Assembly (NCBI GenBank): GCA_965153355.1
Contig: OZ231126.1
Location: 58,032,001 to 58,096,000 of the forward strand
Length of the DNA: 64,000 bases
Reading direction: 5' to 3'
Origin: Flaccisagitta enflata
Lineage: Eukaryota; Chaetognatha; Sagittoidea; Aphragmophora
Below, piece by piece: positions 41,418-53,246 of the stretch. How positions within the stretch are numbered: position 1 is the stretch's first letter; every line of letters begins with the position of its first letter. Under the pieces are notes generated by a model, which saw only the letters and a list, made by a program, of their open reading frames with translations, searched no databases and was not told the DNA's origin. Position numbers and translations under genes: made by a program.

Positions 41418-41620
41418 AGCAGTCAGATACAAAGAGGGGCAGATAGACAGACAGAGAGAAAGCAAGGAAACTGATGAAGGCGAAAAAAAGGAAGGTAGGA
41501 AAAAGAGGAAGGAAGGAAGGATGGGAGTAATAGAGGGAGGGTGGAAGGGAGGAAGGGAGGAAAGGAGGAAGGAAAGATGGAACGAAGATAAGAACGAAGG
41601 GGCGAATGATGGGAGGAAGG
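41360..41620. repeat. (GA)n and GGAA/GAAG-rich tract
   Basis: GA run at 41371-41425 followed by degenerate GGAAGG repeats. Non-coding. Confidence 0.9.
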
Positions 41621-42599
41621 AAGATTTAATCAGGTGTAAAGTTCCATACAAAAAATCTTTACATCAAGAACAAATCTTTTCAATTCTCGCCTTCGTTTTT
41701 TCCAACGGCGCGCCGTTGCAATGGATGTATGATGTGAAATGGACAACATTACCATCAAAACATACTAAAATAAGGATAAGAGCCTTAGGAGCTCTAACTG
41801 GTGTTTAATCACGACCCTTCACAACTATCCTTTTATTGAGCAAAAATCTACCTCAAACCTTACCAAAGAGCTGCTCAATAGAAACATATCAACCGCAAGA
41901 AAAATCCCTAATGGTCAGCTATTTGTACCATGTGCTAGTGACAAGAAATAGTACCAGATATGTGTGTTGAACTGTGCCCCAGATTCCTCACGCCTATCTG
42001 ATCTTCCCATTGTAAAAAGCTCATATCACCCACAACCTTGAATTAAGATTTTCCTCACTAATTGAATACGCTCCACCAAGTAACTCTGAGTCAACCACAA
42101 AGTCCTGAGGTTCATAGTGAATACATTCCAATTATAAGACAAATATATTACCAAAGAATAAGTCAATTATCAAAATATATATCAACACGTCGATTATCAA
42201 ACCGTCAACACGTCAATTATCAAAATAAATATCAACACGTCTACAAACAGAAACTTTTTAAATCAATGACTGACACAGATCGTGTTATCGTGATTCCTAT
42301 GATACCGAATGCCCGATAATGACACCTCCAAATAATTAATTAATAATAACTTCTATTTCTAAAACAGAAAAATATTTTTTTTACCCCCCCCCCCCGAAAA
42401 TGGGTGTCATCAGTCAACTGTGAAAACGAAGATCATATCACTCACCTCAATCACAATTTGCTCATAACTCAACTACTCATTGAGTGCTCAAGACATGATG
42501 ATCAGAGACCGTTGAGGCAGAAAATTACGATTTTTAAACGAGTTTCATGACGCTTGATACAGTTCAAAACAAGCATATCCTCCATAATCCTTTGCAAAC

Positions 42600-42905
42600 C
42601 CCGCATCTCCTCTCCTTCTCCCCACCCCCTCTGCGCATACGTCGCGCGACAGGGAGACCCGGTCAATTCCTGCGCAGTAATCTCGCCGGTCGATTAAGTA
42701 AATCCTTCACCTGCCGGTCAAAATCAGCGACTTCGCCGAACTGCAAATCCCCAACGAGAGGTCACTCGGAGCGAGCTCCGGGACGCAACGGCGGCGGCGG
42801 CGGCGGCGGAGATTCAGCGCCGCTCTCCAGAAATTCCATCGCTGAATCGGCTTCATCGTACTTTCAATCCTTGAAATCGAGGAGAAACACGACCAAACCC
42901 AGGTG
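42600..42905. other. GC-rich segment with (CGG)n, possible 5' exon of the cyclase
   Basis: Locally CpG-rich, with seven CGG units at 42790-42810. Minus-strand frames are open in several readings (for example MEFLESGAESPPPPPPLRPG, and FGEVADFDRQVKDLLNRPAR), but none joins the neighbouring exons in phase. The plus-strand 312-codon frame across it runs into a (CT)n repeat. It may be a 5' exon or promoter-proximal CpG-rich region of the cyclase gene. Confidence 0.3.
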
Positions 42906-43110
42906 GAACAAATTTGGCAAACATGTGGGACAAATTATACAACCTGAAACAAATTATAATACTGATTGGAATCCTAAACAAAATGGAACAAATTACAGAA
43001 TTAGAATGCAACAGAGTAAACCCGAGAAAGGGGAGGAAATTAGGGAAATCCCGAGAGAGTCGAATGACGTGGCGCTGAATGGCGCGCGCCTCGCCTGCAC
43101 CATTTGGCAC

Positions 43111-43213
<103 letters not shown>

Positions 43214-43472
43214 GTCGGTTTCTTCTTGGATTTTATGTTTCTCTTTACCTTCCATTAACTTTTCTTAAAACTACTTTTAGTTTGTTTCATCCGGTTTTCA
43301 TGTGCAAGTTGAATGCAACTCTCTTGCCTCTGCACTATTCGTTTTCTTTTGAGATTTTCTCATGCAGAAGTGGAAGCATCGTTGTCTGTTTCTCTGCCCA
43401 TCTGCCAGGCCTGGCTGTTAGTCTGTCCGTCTCTCTCTCTCGAATTACAAAATTTCCTTCACCCAATTTTAC

Positions 43473-43559
43473 TTGGCTTCTTTAGTTTCCAACCGACTAT
43501 CCTCCAATTGGCGCGGTATTCGACTTCGTCGGGCGCTGCCGCGGCGCTGCCGACTCGAG
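43473..43559 (-). CDS. Possible 5' exon, N-terminal cytoplasmic part of the cyclase
   Basis: Encodes RVGSAAAAPDEVEYRANWRI then VGWKLKKP. Acceptor GGCGTGGCAG follows a long pyrimidine tract (TTTCTTCTTGTATTTTTTCC and more); donor CCAA|GTAAAA, phase 1 to 1. It lies 3' of the stop of gene A on the same strand, so it would belong to the cyclase gene. No family motif confirms this, and the exon carrying TM1-TM2 was not found between here and 41170. Confidence 0.4.
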
Positions 43560-43639
43560 CTGCCACGCCAACGGAAGAGGAAATGGAAAAAATACAAGAA
43601 GAAACAAAAGGACAAAACTTACAGGTGGATAGAGAGAAG

Positions 43640-43734
<95 letters not shown>

Positions 43735-43736
<2 letters not shown>

Positions 43737-44981
43737 CTGTGCTTTTGAAATAATTCTGAGTGGAAAATCATATAACTTTTTCTGCAGTTTTGAGTAGTAT
43801 TGGGGTGTAATAACGTATAACTAGCAAAAATAAAATCATTCATCAAGCACTTTTTGAGAAATCTGCAATATGGAAAAAATTTAGGTTCATTTTTTAAACA
43901 GATTCTAAGGATTTGTACTGGCTCATTATTTGATAAAATATTGTTAATCCTGGCAAAAATTACCTTTAATTTGATAGGTAGCAATTTGTGGTTTCATAAA
44001 GAAATAAAATTTTCATTTTCTGAGCCACTGTTACAAAACTACTCACTACTGTCTCACATAAGGTTTGAGACAAGAATGATATTACTATGCAGTTTTTTGC
44101 ATTTTTGCAGAGTTCATGAGTATAGAAACCAAAAACCATGAAGTAGAAAATCTTTCCTGAGGCGCTTTTTGAAAAAAAAGAAAAAATCAAGGTTTTTAGC
44201 TTTATTTTGCAAAGAAAATTTTTTAGGTTGGTTTGACCTATTTTTTGACAGTATAATGTTAATCATGATAAAATTCCAATTCATTTGATAGGTCGCACTG
44301 TATAGTTTTCATAAGAAATAAAAAATTCATATTTTAGGCCACCGTTGTAGTTTTGTAACGGTGGCTTTAAGAATGAAAATTTTATTTTTAGTGAAAACTA
44401 TATAGTGCGACCTATCAAATGAAAGGGAATTTCATCAGGATTATCATTATGATGTCAATTGACAGGTCCTACCAACCTGAAATAAAGTCTATGTATAATA
44501 AACCTAAAAATCTTGAATTTTCCATTTTTTTTCAAAAAGCGCCTTGGTAAAGATTTCCTACTTGATAGTCCTTGGTTTGTATACTCATGAACTCTGCAAA
44601 AATGCAAAAAAACGCATAGTAATATCATTCTTGTCTCAAACCTTATGTGAGACAGCAGTGTACTACTTTTAGTAATGGTAATTGAAGATTTTTAACGGTA
44701 AATGAAAATTTTAAATCTTTATAAAAATGTAGAGTGCGACCTATCAAATGAAAGGGAATTCTGCAAGGATTAATAATATATAATCAAAAAATGAGTTCAT
44801 TCAACTCCATAAAATCTGCATTGAAAAGGGATTTTATTTTTCTCTTTTTTTAAGATTTTTTAAAAAGCACTCTGTGAATGATTTTATTTTTGCTAGTTAT
44901 ATATTATTACACCCCAATACTACTCAAAACTGCAGAAAACCAACAGTTATATGATTTTCCACTCAGAATTATTTCAAAAGC

Positions 44982-44987
<6 letters not shown>
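43735..44987. mobile_element. 1.25-kb foldback element inside a (GA)n microsatellite
   Basis: Ends CACTGTGCTTTTGAAATAAT and inverse, with (GA)n at 43647-43732 on the left and 44986-45066 on the right. The arms also share TCTGAGTGGAAAATCATATA, TATTGGGGTGTAATAA and GACCTATCAAATGAAAG blocks. The interior motif GGCGCTTTTTGAAAAAAA resembles the element at 14741. Non-coding. Confidence 0.8.
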
Positions 44988-45080
<93 letters not shown>

Positions 45081-45295
45081 AAGAGAGAGAAAAAGAGAAA
45101 GACAACAAGACAGGCAGACAGATGGACAGACAGAAAGACAAAAGAATGATAGAAAACAGACAAACAGACAAGTAGGTAGGGAGAGAGATCGTCCAAAGTG
45201 AATATACGGCAAAGCAATTTTAATCGAAATAAGATGGGAATGAACAAAAACAAGTGGACATGAAAAAAGAAAAGACTCACAATGCCCTTTTTTTT

Positions 45296-45470
45296 CTTCT
45301 TCTTCTTCTTCTTCTTCTTCTTCTTCTTCTTCTTCTTCTTCTTCTTCTTCTTCTTCTTCTTCTTCTTCTCTCCTTCTTCTTCTTTTCCTCCTTCTTCTTC
45401 TTTTCCTCCTTTTTCTTTTTCTTTTACTTTTTCTTTTTCTTTTTCTTTTTCTTTTTCTTTTTCGTCAACT
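45296..45470. repeat. (CTT)n grading to (CTTTTT)n
   Basis: About 25 CTT units then TTTTTC repeats. Lies 3' of gene A. Poly-Phe/Leu frames are artefacts. Confidence 0.95.
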
Positions 45471-45476
45471 TTTATT
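45471..45476 (-). promoter_or_regulatory. Candidate polyadenylation signal of gene A
   Basis: AATAAA on the minus strand, about 270 nt after the gene A stop codon. The hexamer is expected by chance in AT-rich DNA, so this is only a candidate. Confidence 0.3.
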
Positions 45477-45746
45477 TTATCAACCGAACAAAGTATCGCA
45501 TTATCGGCATTATCGCGCTATCGGCTTTGCAGTTTCTTCTGTCACGTTTAAGTCTTATACAAATTCAAACCAATACATTCTTCCAGTTTCATCGATGTCA
45601 GTTCTTCTTCAATTACATCTAAGTCTACGTCTACCAAACATTTATAATAATATACCAACACCATGGATCTAAAAAATTTCATATGAATGAAAGACCATTT
45701 GGAAAATATACAAAGGAACACTTTCAATGAGCAATTTCGCGCCATT

Positions 45747-45990
45747 TTACGATTCGTTGTTCTTTTTGTTGTTGTCGTTTCTCATCGCCTGAATTTGCAA
45801 CTCCAAATCTGATATTCCGAATTCGTCGCTTTTGACGCTCCTTCCGAGATAAACGCCGGATTTGCCGCCGGATTTGCCGGCGGCGTCGTCGGCGGCGGCG
45901 GCGTCGGCGACGTCGGCGTCAACGGTCACGCCGCAGGAAATGCCAGATAACCAATCCGTGCAATCAACAGCATCCAATGGGGAAAATTCA
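45747..45990 (-). CDS. Gene A exon 8 (last): acidic C-terminus and stop
   Basis: Encodes SEFSPLDAVDCTDWLSGISC, an Ala/Asp-rich run (DADVADAAAADDAAGKSGGK), GVYLGRSVKSDEFGI, and ends ..RNDNNKKNNES with TAA. Acceptor GTTCATTCCCAG completes AG|T (Ser) from exon 7 in phase. The GCC/GTC-rich codons coincide with a CGG/CGTCGG low-complexity stretch at about 45870-45920, so the Ala/Asp run may have grown by repeat expansion. Family not recognised. Confidence 0.8.
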
Positions 45991-46122
45991 CTGGGAATGA
46001 ACGAAGAATGAATGGGGGAGGCAAAAATAGATATTTCATAGTTAGCATTGTTTGTGACGTTTTTACTACAATTGGGTTTCCTGTTATCAATTTTTCTGTA
46101 TAGTAGGTTAAGCGGTCTGTTT

Positions 46123-46310
<188 letters not shown>

Positions 46311-46419
46311 GCACATCTCACTTATTTGAGCGACAGAATGATGAAGTGAACAAACAAAGCAGAAACACGTTCGCAAACAAAAACTTCCTGAAACTCAGTT
46401 TTGGTGACATTGCCACCAA

Positions 46420-47310
46420 CAGATATTGATATTCTTCCAAGCTTCCAGGAAGCAGGAATTTTGTCTCGGAAGATTCCGACATGAAAATACAGTCTAAAAT
46501 GACGGATTTTTAGAAAAATCAACTCAATTTTTAATCAAATGAGATATTTTAGGAAAAACCATAGAATTTTTGGATGATGCAATAGACAAATATTTTGTGA
46601 GAATTGTTTGCATATCGGTCAAAAGATGCCGATTTTTTTTAATTTTTTTTCTCTCATGAAACTGATTTGGCAAGGCTCTTGAACCTTGAGAATGCCTTTA
46701 ACGTCTGTTTAGCCAGTCAAACCTCACAAGAGAAGATATAATGCATTTTATGCCGCAAAAAAATGATTATCACTAGTGGTTTCTGTACGTCAGGTCGACA
46801 ATCCAATTGACTCAACCTTTGAGGCAGGTTTCATTATTGACTGTGACACAACGGCCTTGCTTGGCGAAAATGTCGAAATTTTTTTCCTTCAGCTGTTTGC
46901 TCGCATTAAAAATTTCCGAAAAAGACGAAAATGTTTTTGCACTCCTGCATCTTTTATTTTGATGTTCATGGAAGGAAACTACGCGCAGAATTTCTTTTTT
47001 CCAAAAACTCTTCACTTAATTTCCGAGGAAAAGAAAATTTTTACACTGCCGACGGGACTAACTGCGGTAGCGCGATGAACTGCAATACGCAGTTCTGGAA
47101 TGGCGCTTGTTTAGCCCGATGTAGTGCTTTTCTAAAACAGAATTTTCATTTTTAAAATTATTTTCTAATGTCATGTGACAAGATCTTCCGACTCAGTCAC
47201 CCTGCTTCCGAGAAGCGGCGCTTCCTGCTTCTCCACAATCTGCGTGTCTGGCCACCAATTCATGAAATTCCATCTTACATATGGCCGAGGGGCTGGCGGG
47301 TAACCGGGTC
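46420..47310. mobile_element. Diverged relative of the CTTCCG hexamer (hAT-like) element
   Basis: The left part contains CTTCCAGGAAGCAGGAA and CTCGGAAGATTCCGAC; the right part contains CTTCCGACTCAGTCACCCTG and CTTCCGAGAAGCGGCGCTTC. The latter is an inverted relative of 5075-5125 in the element at 4808-6542. Clean termini were not found. A 100-codon plus-strand frame inside (46776-47078) has no recognisable motif. Confidence 0.4.
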
Positions 47311-47469
47311 ATCTCTACTGCTCTGAATTACACTTTTGCCCGATTCTACTTTCTTTGTATCAATGCGGGCTCGTCCTTTTTTCTGAAGTTTGATCAAATA
47401 TTGCTTTTTCAATCCAGTCTTTTATCGTTATCGTTCACAACTGGTCTAGGGATTTTATGTGCGTCCTCG

Positions 47470-47740
47470 TGAGGCCTCGCAAATTTATGAAGGTCATGTC
47501 TGTCCGTTGGTCGGTCTGTTGGTCGGTCAGTCGGTTGGTCGGTCAGTCGGTTGGTCAGTTGATCGGTCTGTACCGCCAATGTTAAAACCGCAAAACGGCC
47601 CATTCATTCATTCAGACAAAACGCTCATTCTTTCTTTCATTCATTCATTCAGTCAGTCAGTCGAGACGTTCATTTGCATATTCTTAACCACTTTAGAACC
47701 AGCAAGGTACACATATTGGCCATAACTTGGCCTTGTTGAA
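47470..47740. repeat. (GGTC/GGTT)n repeat-family member
   Basis: TCGTGAGGCCTCGCAAATTT, then TCTGTCCGTTGGTCGGTC tetramers to about 47575, CATT repeats, and AACTTGGCCTTGTTGAATCT at the end. Similar modules lie at 48650-48800 and 49110-49300. Confidence 0.6.
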
Positions 47741-47761
47741 TCTGTAAGAGGATACTTTTTG

Positions 47762-48245
47762 AGCAGCGGCTCCAAAAGGGTCGATGACTCATGCTTTCAC
47801 ACATATGTGGAATTTTCTCCTTCTCCTCCTTCTTCTCCTTCTCCTTCTTCTTCTCCGTCCCCCATCCTCAAATTCCAAATTAGTCTCAGGGCCCAAATTC
47901 CAGTCTTAGCGCCCAAATCCCAATCTCGAAGCCCAAATACCAGCCTCCAGACCCAAATCCTAGCTTCAAGGGCTAAATCCTAGCCTGGAGGCCCAAATCC
48001 CAGCCTTGAGGCCCAAATCTTAGCCTTGAGATCCAAATCTCGGCTGGGATCTGGGCCTCCAGGCTTGGATTTGTACCCTGAGGCTAGGATTTGGGCCTTG
48101 AGGCTAGGATTTGGTCTTCGAGACTGAAATTTGGGCTTCGAGATTGGGATTTGAGAGGGAAGGATGGAGGAGAAGAAGGAGGGGAAGGAGAAAATTCCCC
48201 ATATGTGTGAAAGCAGAGGTCATCGACCCCTTTGGGGCTGCTGCC
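47762..48245. repeat. Minisatellite hairpin of the GCCGCTGCCC family
   Basis: Inverted flanks (AGCAGCGGCTCCAAAAGGGT..CACACATATG and inverse) enclose about 18 units GGCCCAAATCCCAGCCT then the reverse orientation. The AGGAGAAGAAGGAG tracts inside the flanks also pair. Confidence 0.75.
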
Positions 48246-48649
48246 CTGCTTCTTCTTCAACTTCAAGCACAACCTACTTAGGCAGGGCACGGGTATCGCT
48301 GACCATCTGACGCTTTTGCGACTATTCAGTAATTGTCTAAGACCCTGTCAGCGCAACTGAAGGCTACACTTGAAATATATGCCAAAATTGTCTTCTCTCT
48401 CGCTTTCCCTGCTGACCTACCTTGACTTTGGCATCGAAATATTTTGCGAAAATGGAAGAATTGAATTTGCAAATTGCAAAAAATCTCGGTCAAATATGTT
48501 CCGCTTTCGGCTTTGACAGATGCAAATTTTCGCCTCGTTTCAATTGAGAATTCCATCTGCGCCACGCGGCTGACGGGCTGAGTTCAGTGACGCACTTCCA
48601 TTTCATTTCCTTTCATCTCAATTCCCGTTTCCACTTTATTTTCTCTTTT

Positions 48650-48800
48650 TAGGTGCGACAAAGCACCTTTATAACTGCCTGTGTCCGTAGGTCGGTTGGT
48701 CGGTTGGTCAGTCTGTTGGTAACGCATTCGTTCGACGATCCACACGTCGCACCTTATTGGCCTACTTGGTCTTGTTTTGTCTGTCGGTCCCTCGGTCCGT
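48650..48800. repeat. (GGTC/GGTT)n repeat-family member
   Basis: TTTTTAGGTGCGACAAAGCA, CTTTATAACTGCCTGTGTCC, then GGTCGGTTGGTCGGTTGG tetramers and CTTGGTCTTGTTTTGTCTG. No coding. Confidence 0.55.
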
Positions 48801-48913
48801 CCGGTTAACAATGAATAAACTGTTACTCCTTCGTCGTTAAAGTCTCAAAGACAAATCATGACAGAGAAATCAAAACAACGAAAAAAACAACATTAATACA
48901 ATTATGATAAAAA

Positions 48914-49069
48914 ACAAAAGCTACAAACTCAAAGAACCCATGGCAGAGAAATCAGTGCAGCGAGGTAGAACAACAAAACAAAAACAGCAAACAAAAGCTA
49001 CAAACTCAAAGAACCCATGGCAGAGAAATCAGTGCAGCGAGGTAGAACAACAAAACAAAAACAGCAAAC
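48914..49069. repeat. 77-bp tandem duplication
   Basis: Two near-perfect copies of a segment containing AAGCTACAAACTCAAAGAAC and CAGTGCAGCGAGGTAGAACA. The 169-codon plus-strand frame across it is not supported by any splice or family evidence. Confidence 0.85.
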
Positions 49070-49109
49070 AATTATTGCACCTACAGAGAACTTTTGAACC
49101 CGCCTTGTT

Positions 49110-49300
49110 CTTACTCTTTTTAGTCGCGGACAAGCGACTCTATAAGAGGCTTTGTCCGTCCGTCGGTCGGTCCGTCGGTCGGTCCGTCGGTTGGTCCGTC
49201 ACGCTCGAGTCGAAAAGTGGGAAAACACGCATTTCCGCCCCTGCCCACCCGTCCGCGACTGGTATTGGCCGTGTATCCGGCCTTGTTCTAAACAATAGTC
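49110..49300. repeat. (GGTC/CGTC)n repeat-family member, clearest copy
   Basis: TTTTTAGTCGCGGACAAGCG, ACTCTATAAGAGGCTTTGTC, then CCGTCGGTCGGTCCGTCGG repeats, CACCCGTCCGCGACTGGTA and TGTATCCGGCCTTGTTCT. The RCGGACAAGC..GAGGCTTTGTCCG ends pair as an imperfect hairpin. Confidence 0.6.
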
Positions 49301-49319
49301 AGTTTCAATCTCATTCTCT

Positions 49320-49690
49320 TTTTGGACAGCGGCCCAAAGGGCCTCAAATTGAGGCTCAATTTGGCCCTCCTGGCTTCAAATCCACCTTCCAGACCTCACA
49401 TCAGCCCTTCTGACCTCTAATCAGCCCTCCAGGTCTCAAATCACCTCACCAGACCTCAAATCTGCTCTTTAGACCTCTTATCAGCCCTCCAGGCTTCAAC
49501 TATATCTATGCCTCATCTCTACTCTTCAGCCTACCGTCTGGACCTCTCAAAAGCTCAAATCTGCCCACAAGCCCTGTCTTAAATCAGTCATCTGAGGCCT
49601 AAAATATGCCCCTCAGGACATCCATGTGTCCCTGTGTCCTACAAGGCCTTTGCAGCCCTTTGCGGCCACTACCCTGCTCTCACTCTACTT
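49320..49690. repeat. GGCCTCAAAT minisatellite, GCCGC-flanked
   Basis: GACAGCGGCCCAAAGGGCCT, then about 14 degenerate units of the type CAGACCTCAAATCAGCCCTC, ending CCTTTGCGGCCACTACCC. It belongs to the same minisatellite hairpin family, but decayed. Confidence 0.6.
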
Positions 49691-49841
49691 CTTCACTTGA
49701 TCACTCTGAGCAGGGCATCGAGTACCGCTGACCATGTGCGATCCTTGGATGACCAGTTTGTTCTCATCAACGAGTCAGCGAACTTCTCGTTTGCTTTCTT
49801 CTTCTGTGACAGATCAAATGATTGATATCCTTTCTTACTAC

Positions 49842-49926
49842 CTTTGATTGAGCGAACGACTTTTTTCTAACGCAGTTTCTCCGACGCGGCGAGAAATGAA
49901 GGCAGTTGAGTCTTCGACAGACATCG
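49842..49926 (-). CDS. Gene A exon 7
   Basis: Encodes AMSVEDSTAFISRRVGETAL then EKSRSLNQ. The acceptor TGTTCTACAG completes G|CG (Ala) from exon 6 and the donor CAAAG|GTAGTA leaves in phase 2, exactly what exon 8 needs. The two-sided phase fit is the main evidence; no domain is recognised. Confidence 0.78.
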
Positions 49927-49990
49927 CTGTAGAACAGTAGAAGTGTTGGTGATGGTAATGGCATAAGTAATTGGATACGAAAGAATCATA

Positions 49991-50135
49991 CAGTTGAACC
50001 CCGCTCTAACGGAGCCGCCACCAACGGAATTCCGCCTAAAACAGACACAAATTCATGGTCCCTTCAAGTTAATTTCCTTTTTTGGCAAAAGAAAACTGTT
50101 TGTCCCCTGAAATCCGTTAGAGCGGGGTTCAACTG
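49991..50135. mobile_element. pogo/Tigger-type MITE, 145 bp
   Basis: Ends CAGTTGAACCCCGCTC and inverse, continuing TAACGGA, with TA on both sides (49989-49990, 50136-50137). CAGT.GAACC.CGCT.TAACGGA termini with a TA duplication are typical of pogo/Tigger MITEs. It sits in intron 7 side of gene A exon 7. Confidence 0.88.
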
Positions 50136-50414
50136 TACAAATAACGTCTCAAAATTAGATACTGCAGCGTTAATCAACAGATGCGCAAGAATCATAATCA
50201 TCCTCACCCACGGCCTTTGTGCTTTCCTCTTAGAGCTCATTCATCACGCTCCATGAGGGAGAAAAGAGGGGGAAGGAGGGTGCTTATGATTGTCCGATTG
50301 ATTGAGTGTGGATGAATTCACAATCTCAATCTCACGCTGACAACGCCCGAACAACAATCCTTACCCGCCACTGAATTACATATAAGAAACCCATCGTTTT
50401 TGTATCGTTGATGC

Positions 50415-50956
50415 ACAGTAGATCTCATCTAGACTTGAAATAACGGGGGCAAGCATTGTGGGAAGACGAATGAAAGCAGGGGAGCCATATTTAGATCATA
50501 GACTAATCAAAGGATGCTTAATTCCCCATGATAGCTGGTTGCCATGGAAACACATTTCCATGTATTCTCGTTAAAATATGAATATTTTGAGAGATTTTTT
50601 CAGGGAACATTGCTTAAAATCAAATTTGCTACAACTTTCCCACAGTATGTTCTGTAAGAATATCGCTCGTTTGGCCGTTGCTAAGGAACGTATCCATGTG
50701 TGACAACCCCTAGCAACTGCTAAACAGGCGACATTCTTACATGTTTTAGGAAATTATTATTTAATTAAAATGTTCCTCAAAAAATTTCTCAAAATATTGA
50801 TATTTTGCGAAATACAAGTGCGTTTCATGGAACCAGCTATCATAGGCAATGAACAATCCCTTTATTAGTCTATAGTTCAAATATCACTCCCCTGGCTTTA
50901 TTTGTGTTTCCACAATGCTTGCCCCCGTTATCTCAAGTCTAGACGAGATCTACTGT
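50415..50956. mobile_element. Foldback element with ACAGTAGATCTCATCTAGAC ends
   Basis: Left ACAGTAGATCTCATCTAGAC and right GTCTAGACGAGATCTACTGT bound arms that match through TTGAAATAACGGGGGCAAGC and GGTTGCCATGGAAACACAT. Related to 9797-10342 and, at the ends, to 53532-54029. No clear target duplication. Confidence 0.75.
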
Positions 50957-51165
50957 AACAATAATCAAAATATATTTTAGCAATAACTTCTATCAATACA
51001 CCCTTGAAATGTGTTAGATTTGAAGGAACACAATTACTGAATAAAGTCCACGCGAGTATTAGAGGCGCTAGAATTGAATGAGCACATTAGTCAAAGCGGA
51101 GAGAAGACAAAGAGTTAACATTGATCTTTCTTTGATCTTGTACAAATCTAAAGCTATCCACGTAC

Positions 51166-51246
51166 CGTTTGATGATGCCAATTGATAACTCTTGGCCTTG
51201 GCGATGAGAGCAAGATCCTCCGCGCTCATTGACTCCCCGTTGTCTT
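51166..51246 (-). CDS. Gene A exon 6
   Basis: Encodes EDNGESMSAEDLALIAKAKS then YQLASSN. Acceptor GCTTTACAG completes G|AA (Glu) from exon 5; donor AACG|GTACGT leaves in phase 1, joining exon 7. Helical and charged, no recognised domain. Confidence 0.82.
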
Positions 51247-51299
51247 CTGTAAAGCAAACGTAAGTGAGGGAATTCAGTTTCCCTTATTACCTCCAAGTC

Positions 51300-52400
51300 T
51301 TCCATTACGTTCCGACCTCTATCTTGTATCTTAATCCCGTGCGGCAAATGTCACTGTCGCTGTGTCGGCCCAACTAATCGTTCGTGGCCGCACGACATAT
51401 ACATGAGTTTTAAGGAAACAACGCATACATTCCCTTCTTCTCAGTCACTGTGCTTATTATGTCATCGACCAGACAAACATTCGAAAAAGCTACTCACCGC
51501 ACGTGGCTCAACCCCCTCCCACCCACCCACCCCCCCCCCCTTTGTGGCCAAGGCCACTCGCCTCCGTTTGAAAACGAAGGGCACGTTGAATGTAGTTAAG
51601 AGAAGTTGATTGCGTGCGTCGCAACACAATCACGAAGGTCAACACAAGGTGAACAAAACTGTCACTTCCTAATGGAAACTGCAAAAAACAAGGACAGGCC
51701 TCTTTATTTCTCTGCGCATTTCTCATGGTGCGTACTGCGTACCAGGTGGCGTTTTATAGCTGAATGGATTGACAGAATGCATGATGTAGATGCTTTCCAG
51801 CACATTCTGGGGCTTCATTGGTAATGCCTTAGGTGTCTTAGGTGCGAATTAATCACATTTTCCTCCCAGCCCAAGGCTGTAGTGCCCTTCAGTGCCCCTG
51901 CCCGTCCACACGCGACTTCAGGTGTGTAACGGGTCTTCCGATAAAAGTTTCTAAATAAAACAACTCCTGGGGCAAAAGACATAATCACCTGGTTAGTGCA
52001 ACTACTGAAACTGTTGTGGAAAAACATGTTCGATAAGAATAAAAAAACTTTGTGTTCCTAGCTAGTCCGATTAAAGCTACAAGTACATTTTTTAAACACC
52101 CGTTAAGGTCCTGATGGTAACCAGTGAGGTGGATTTCTTTTCTGCTTTCAATATCAAATCAGTAGCTATCTCACACATCGCTTATGAACTTAAAAGTGCG
52201 GTCAACCGCTTCCCCATCCCTGATTGTTTGCGCCACGCGATGATGTGGGAGAGACGCCGACGTGGAAATAACGAAAGAGAACGAGACAAACCGGAAATGA
52301 CCGGAAGTAAGGGCAAAACAAAAATAGTCGCAAAAGCGTCACATGGTCAGCGGTACCCGTTGCCCCTGAGTAAGTGTGTGTAAGATGCGAAGGTGAGAGG
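51300..52400. other. Intron of gene A, no exon recognised
   Basis: Mixed-composition sequence with a C run (about 51520-51540). Open frames of 60-90 codons on both strands have no splice or family support. Confidence 0.55.
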
Positions 52401-52718
52401 GGCAGCAGCCCCAAAGGATGACTTATGCTGGGCTAGGATTTAAGCATTGAGGCTGGGATAAAAGACTCAATGCTGGGATTAGAGCTATGAGGTCGGGATT
52501 TGAGCGATGAGGCTAGGATTGGAGCTATTTGGTTGGGATTGGAGCCTCCAGGCTGAGATTGGAGCCTTGAGGCTGGGATCGCAGTCTTAGGGCTAGAATT
52601 TGGGCTTTGAATTTGGGCTTTGAAGCCGGCGGGGGGGGGGACGGAGGAGGAGAAAGAGGTGGAGAAAATCTCCCATGTTTGAAAGCATAGGTCATCGGCC
52701 CCTTCGGGGCCGCTGCCC
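52400..52718. repeat. Minisatellite hairpin of the GCCGCTGCCC family
   Basis: Begins GGGCAGCAGCCCCAAAGG and ends GGTCATCGGCCCCTTCGGGG plus CCGCTGCCC; inside are about 10 units GGATTGGAGCCTTGAGGCTG. A G run (52630-52639) precedes the right flank. Confidence 0.75.
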
Positions 52719-52857
52719 AAAAGGGATGAATCTCAACGGGAAGAAGTAAGTTGTTAAGACGACATTCGTTGGAATCTTGTCTGGCGAGAAGCAAATAGTA
52801 GTCGCTTTGAATGAAATGAAAAAAAAGAGCAAGTAATCGAGTTACTACGTCTAGTGA

Positions 52858-52880
52858 GGAGAGAGAGAGAGAGAGACAGA

Positions 52881-52975
<95 letters not shown>

Positions 52976-52976
52976 G
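52858..52976. repeat. (GA)n(CA)n microsatellite
   Basis: GA then CA run in the gene A intron. Open frames over it are repeat translations. Confidence 0.95.
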
Positions 52977-53155
52977 GACAGAAAGACAGAGACGAATTGA
53001 CCGAAAAACAGAAAAAATTGAGAGCCGGACAGACAACCAGGCAAAAAAAAAAGAGAAGGACAGACAAAAGAAAAGAGACGAATAGAAAAACAGAGACAGA
53101 GGCCCTGATAGAATCACAGACAGACAAAATTTTATTAGCCTTTAAAAAATCTTAC

Positions 53156-53246
53156 CGATAAATCTTCGATGTTCTTCGCAAAGATGCAAATCGGCAAATA
53201 TGACGTCGTTCTTTGATTCTTCGATATGGACTTCACTCTTTTGTGG
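53156..53246 (-). CDS. Gene A exon 5
   Basis: Encodes PQKSEVHIEESKNDVIFADL then HLCEEHRRFI. Acceptor TCTCCTTAG in phase 0 continues exon 4; donor ATCG|GTAAGA leaves in phase 1. A second frame is also open, but it meets a stop when joined to exon 6, so this one is chosen. Confidence 0.82.

Noticed and set aside
41650-42310. Plus-strand text such as KIRIRALGALTGV that recalls the C-terminal part of non-LTR retrotransposon proteins
   Set aside because: Too short, broken by stops, and no reverse transcriptase motif is visible; resemblance is by eye only.
42853-43110. 85-codon minus-strand frame with a hydrophobic stretch, considered as the missing TM1-TM2 exon
   Set aside because: No similarity to cyclase helices 1-2 and no splice sites in compatible phase.
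48326-48565. Minus-strand frame ending ..FDAKVK|GTAGGT considered as an extra exon of gene A
   Set aside because: No acceptor gives a phase that joins exons 6 and 7, which already join each other correctly.
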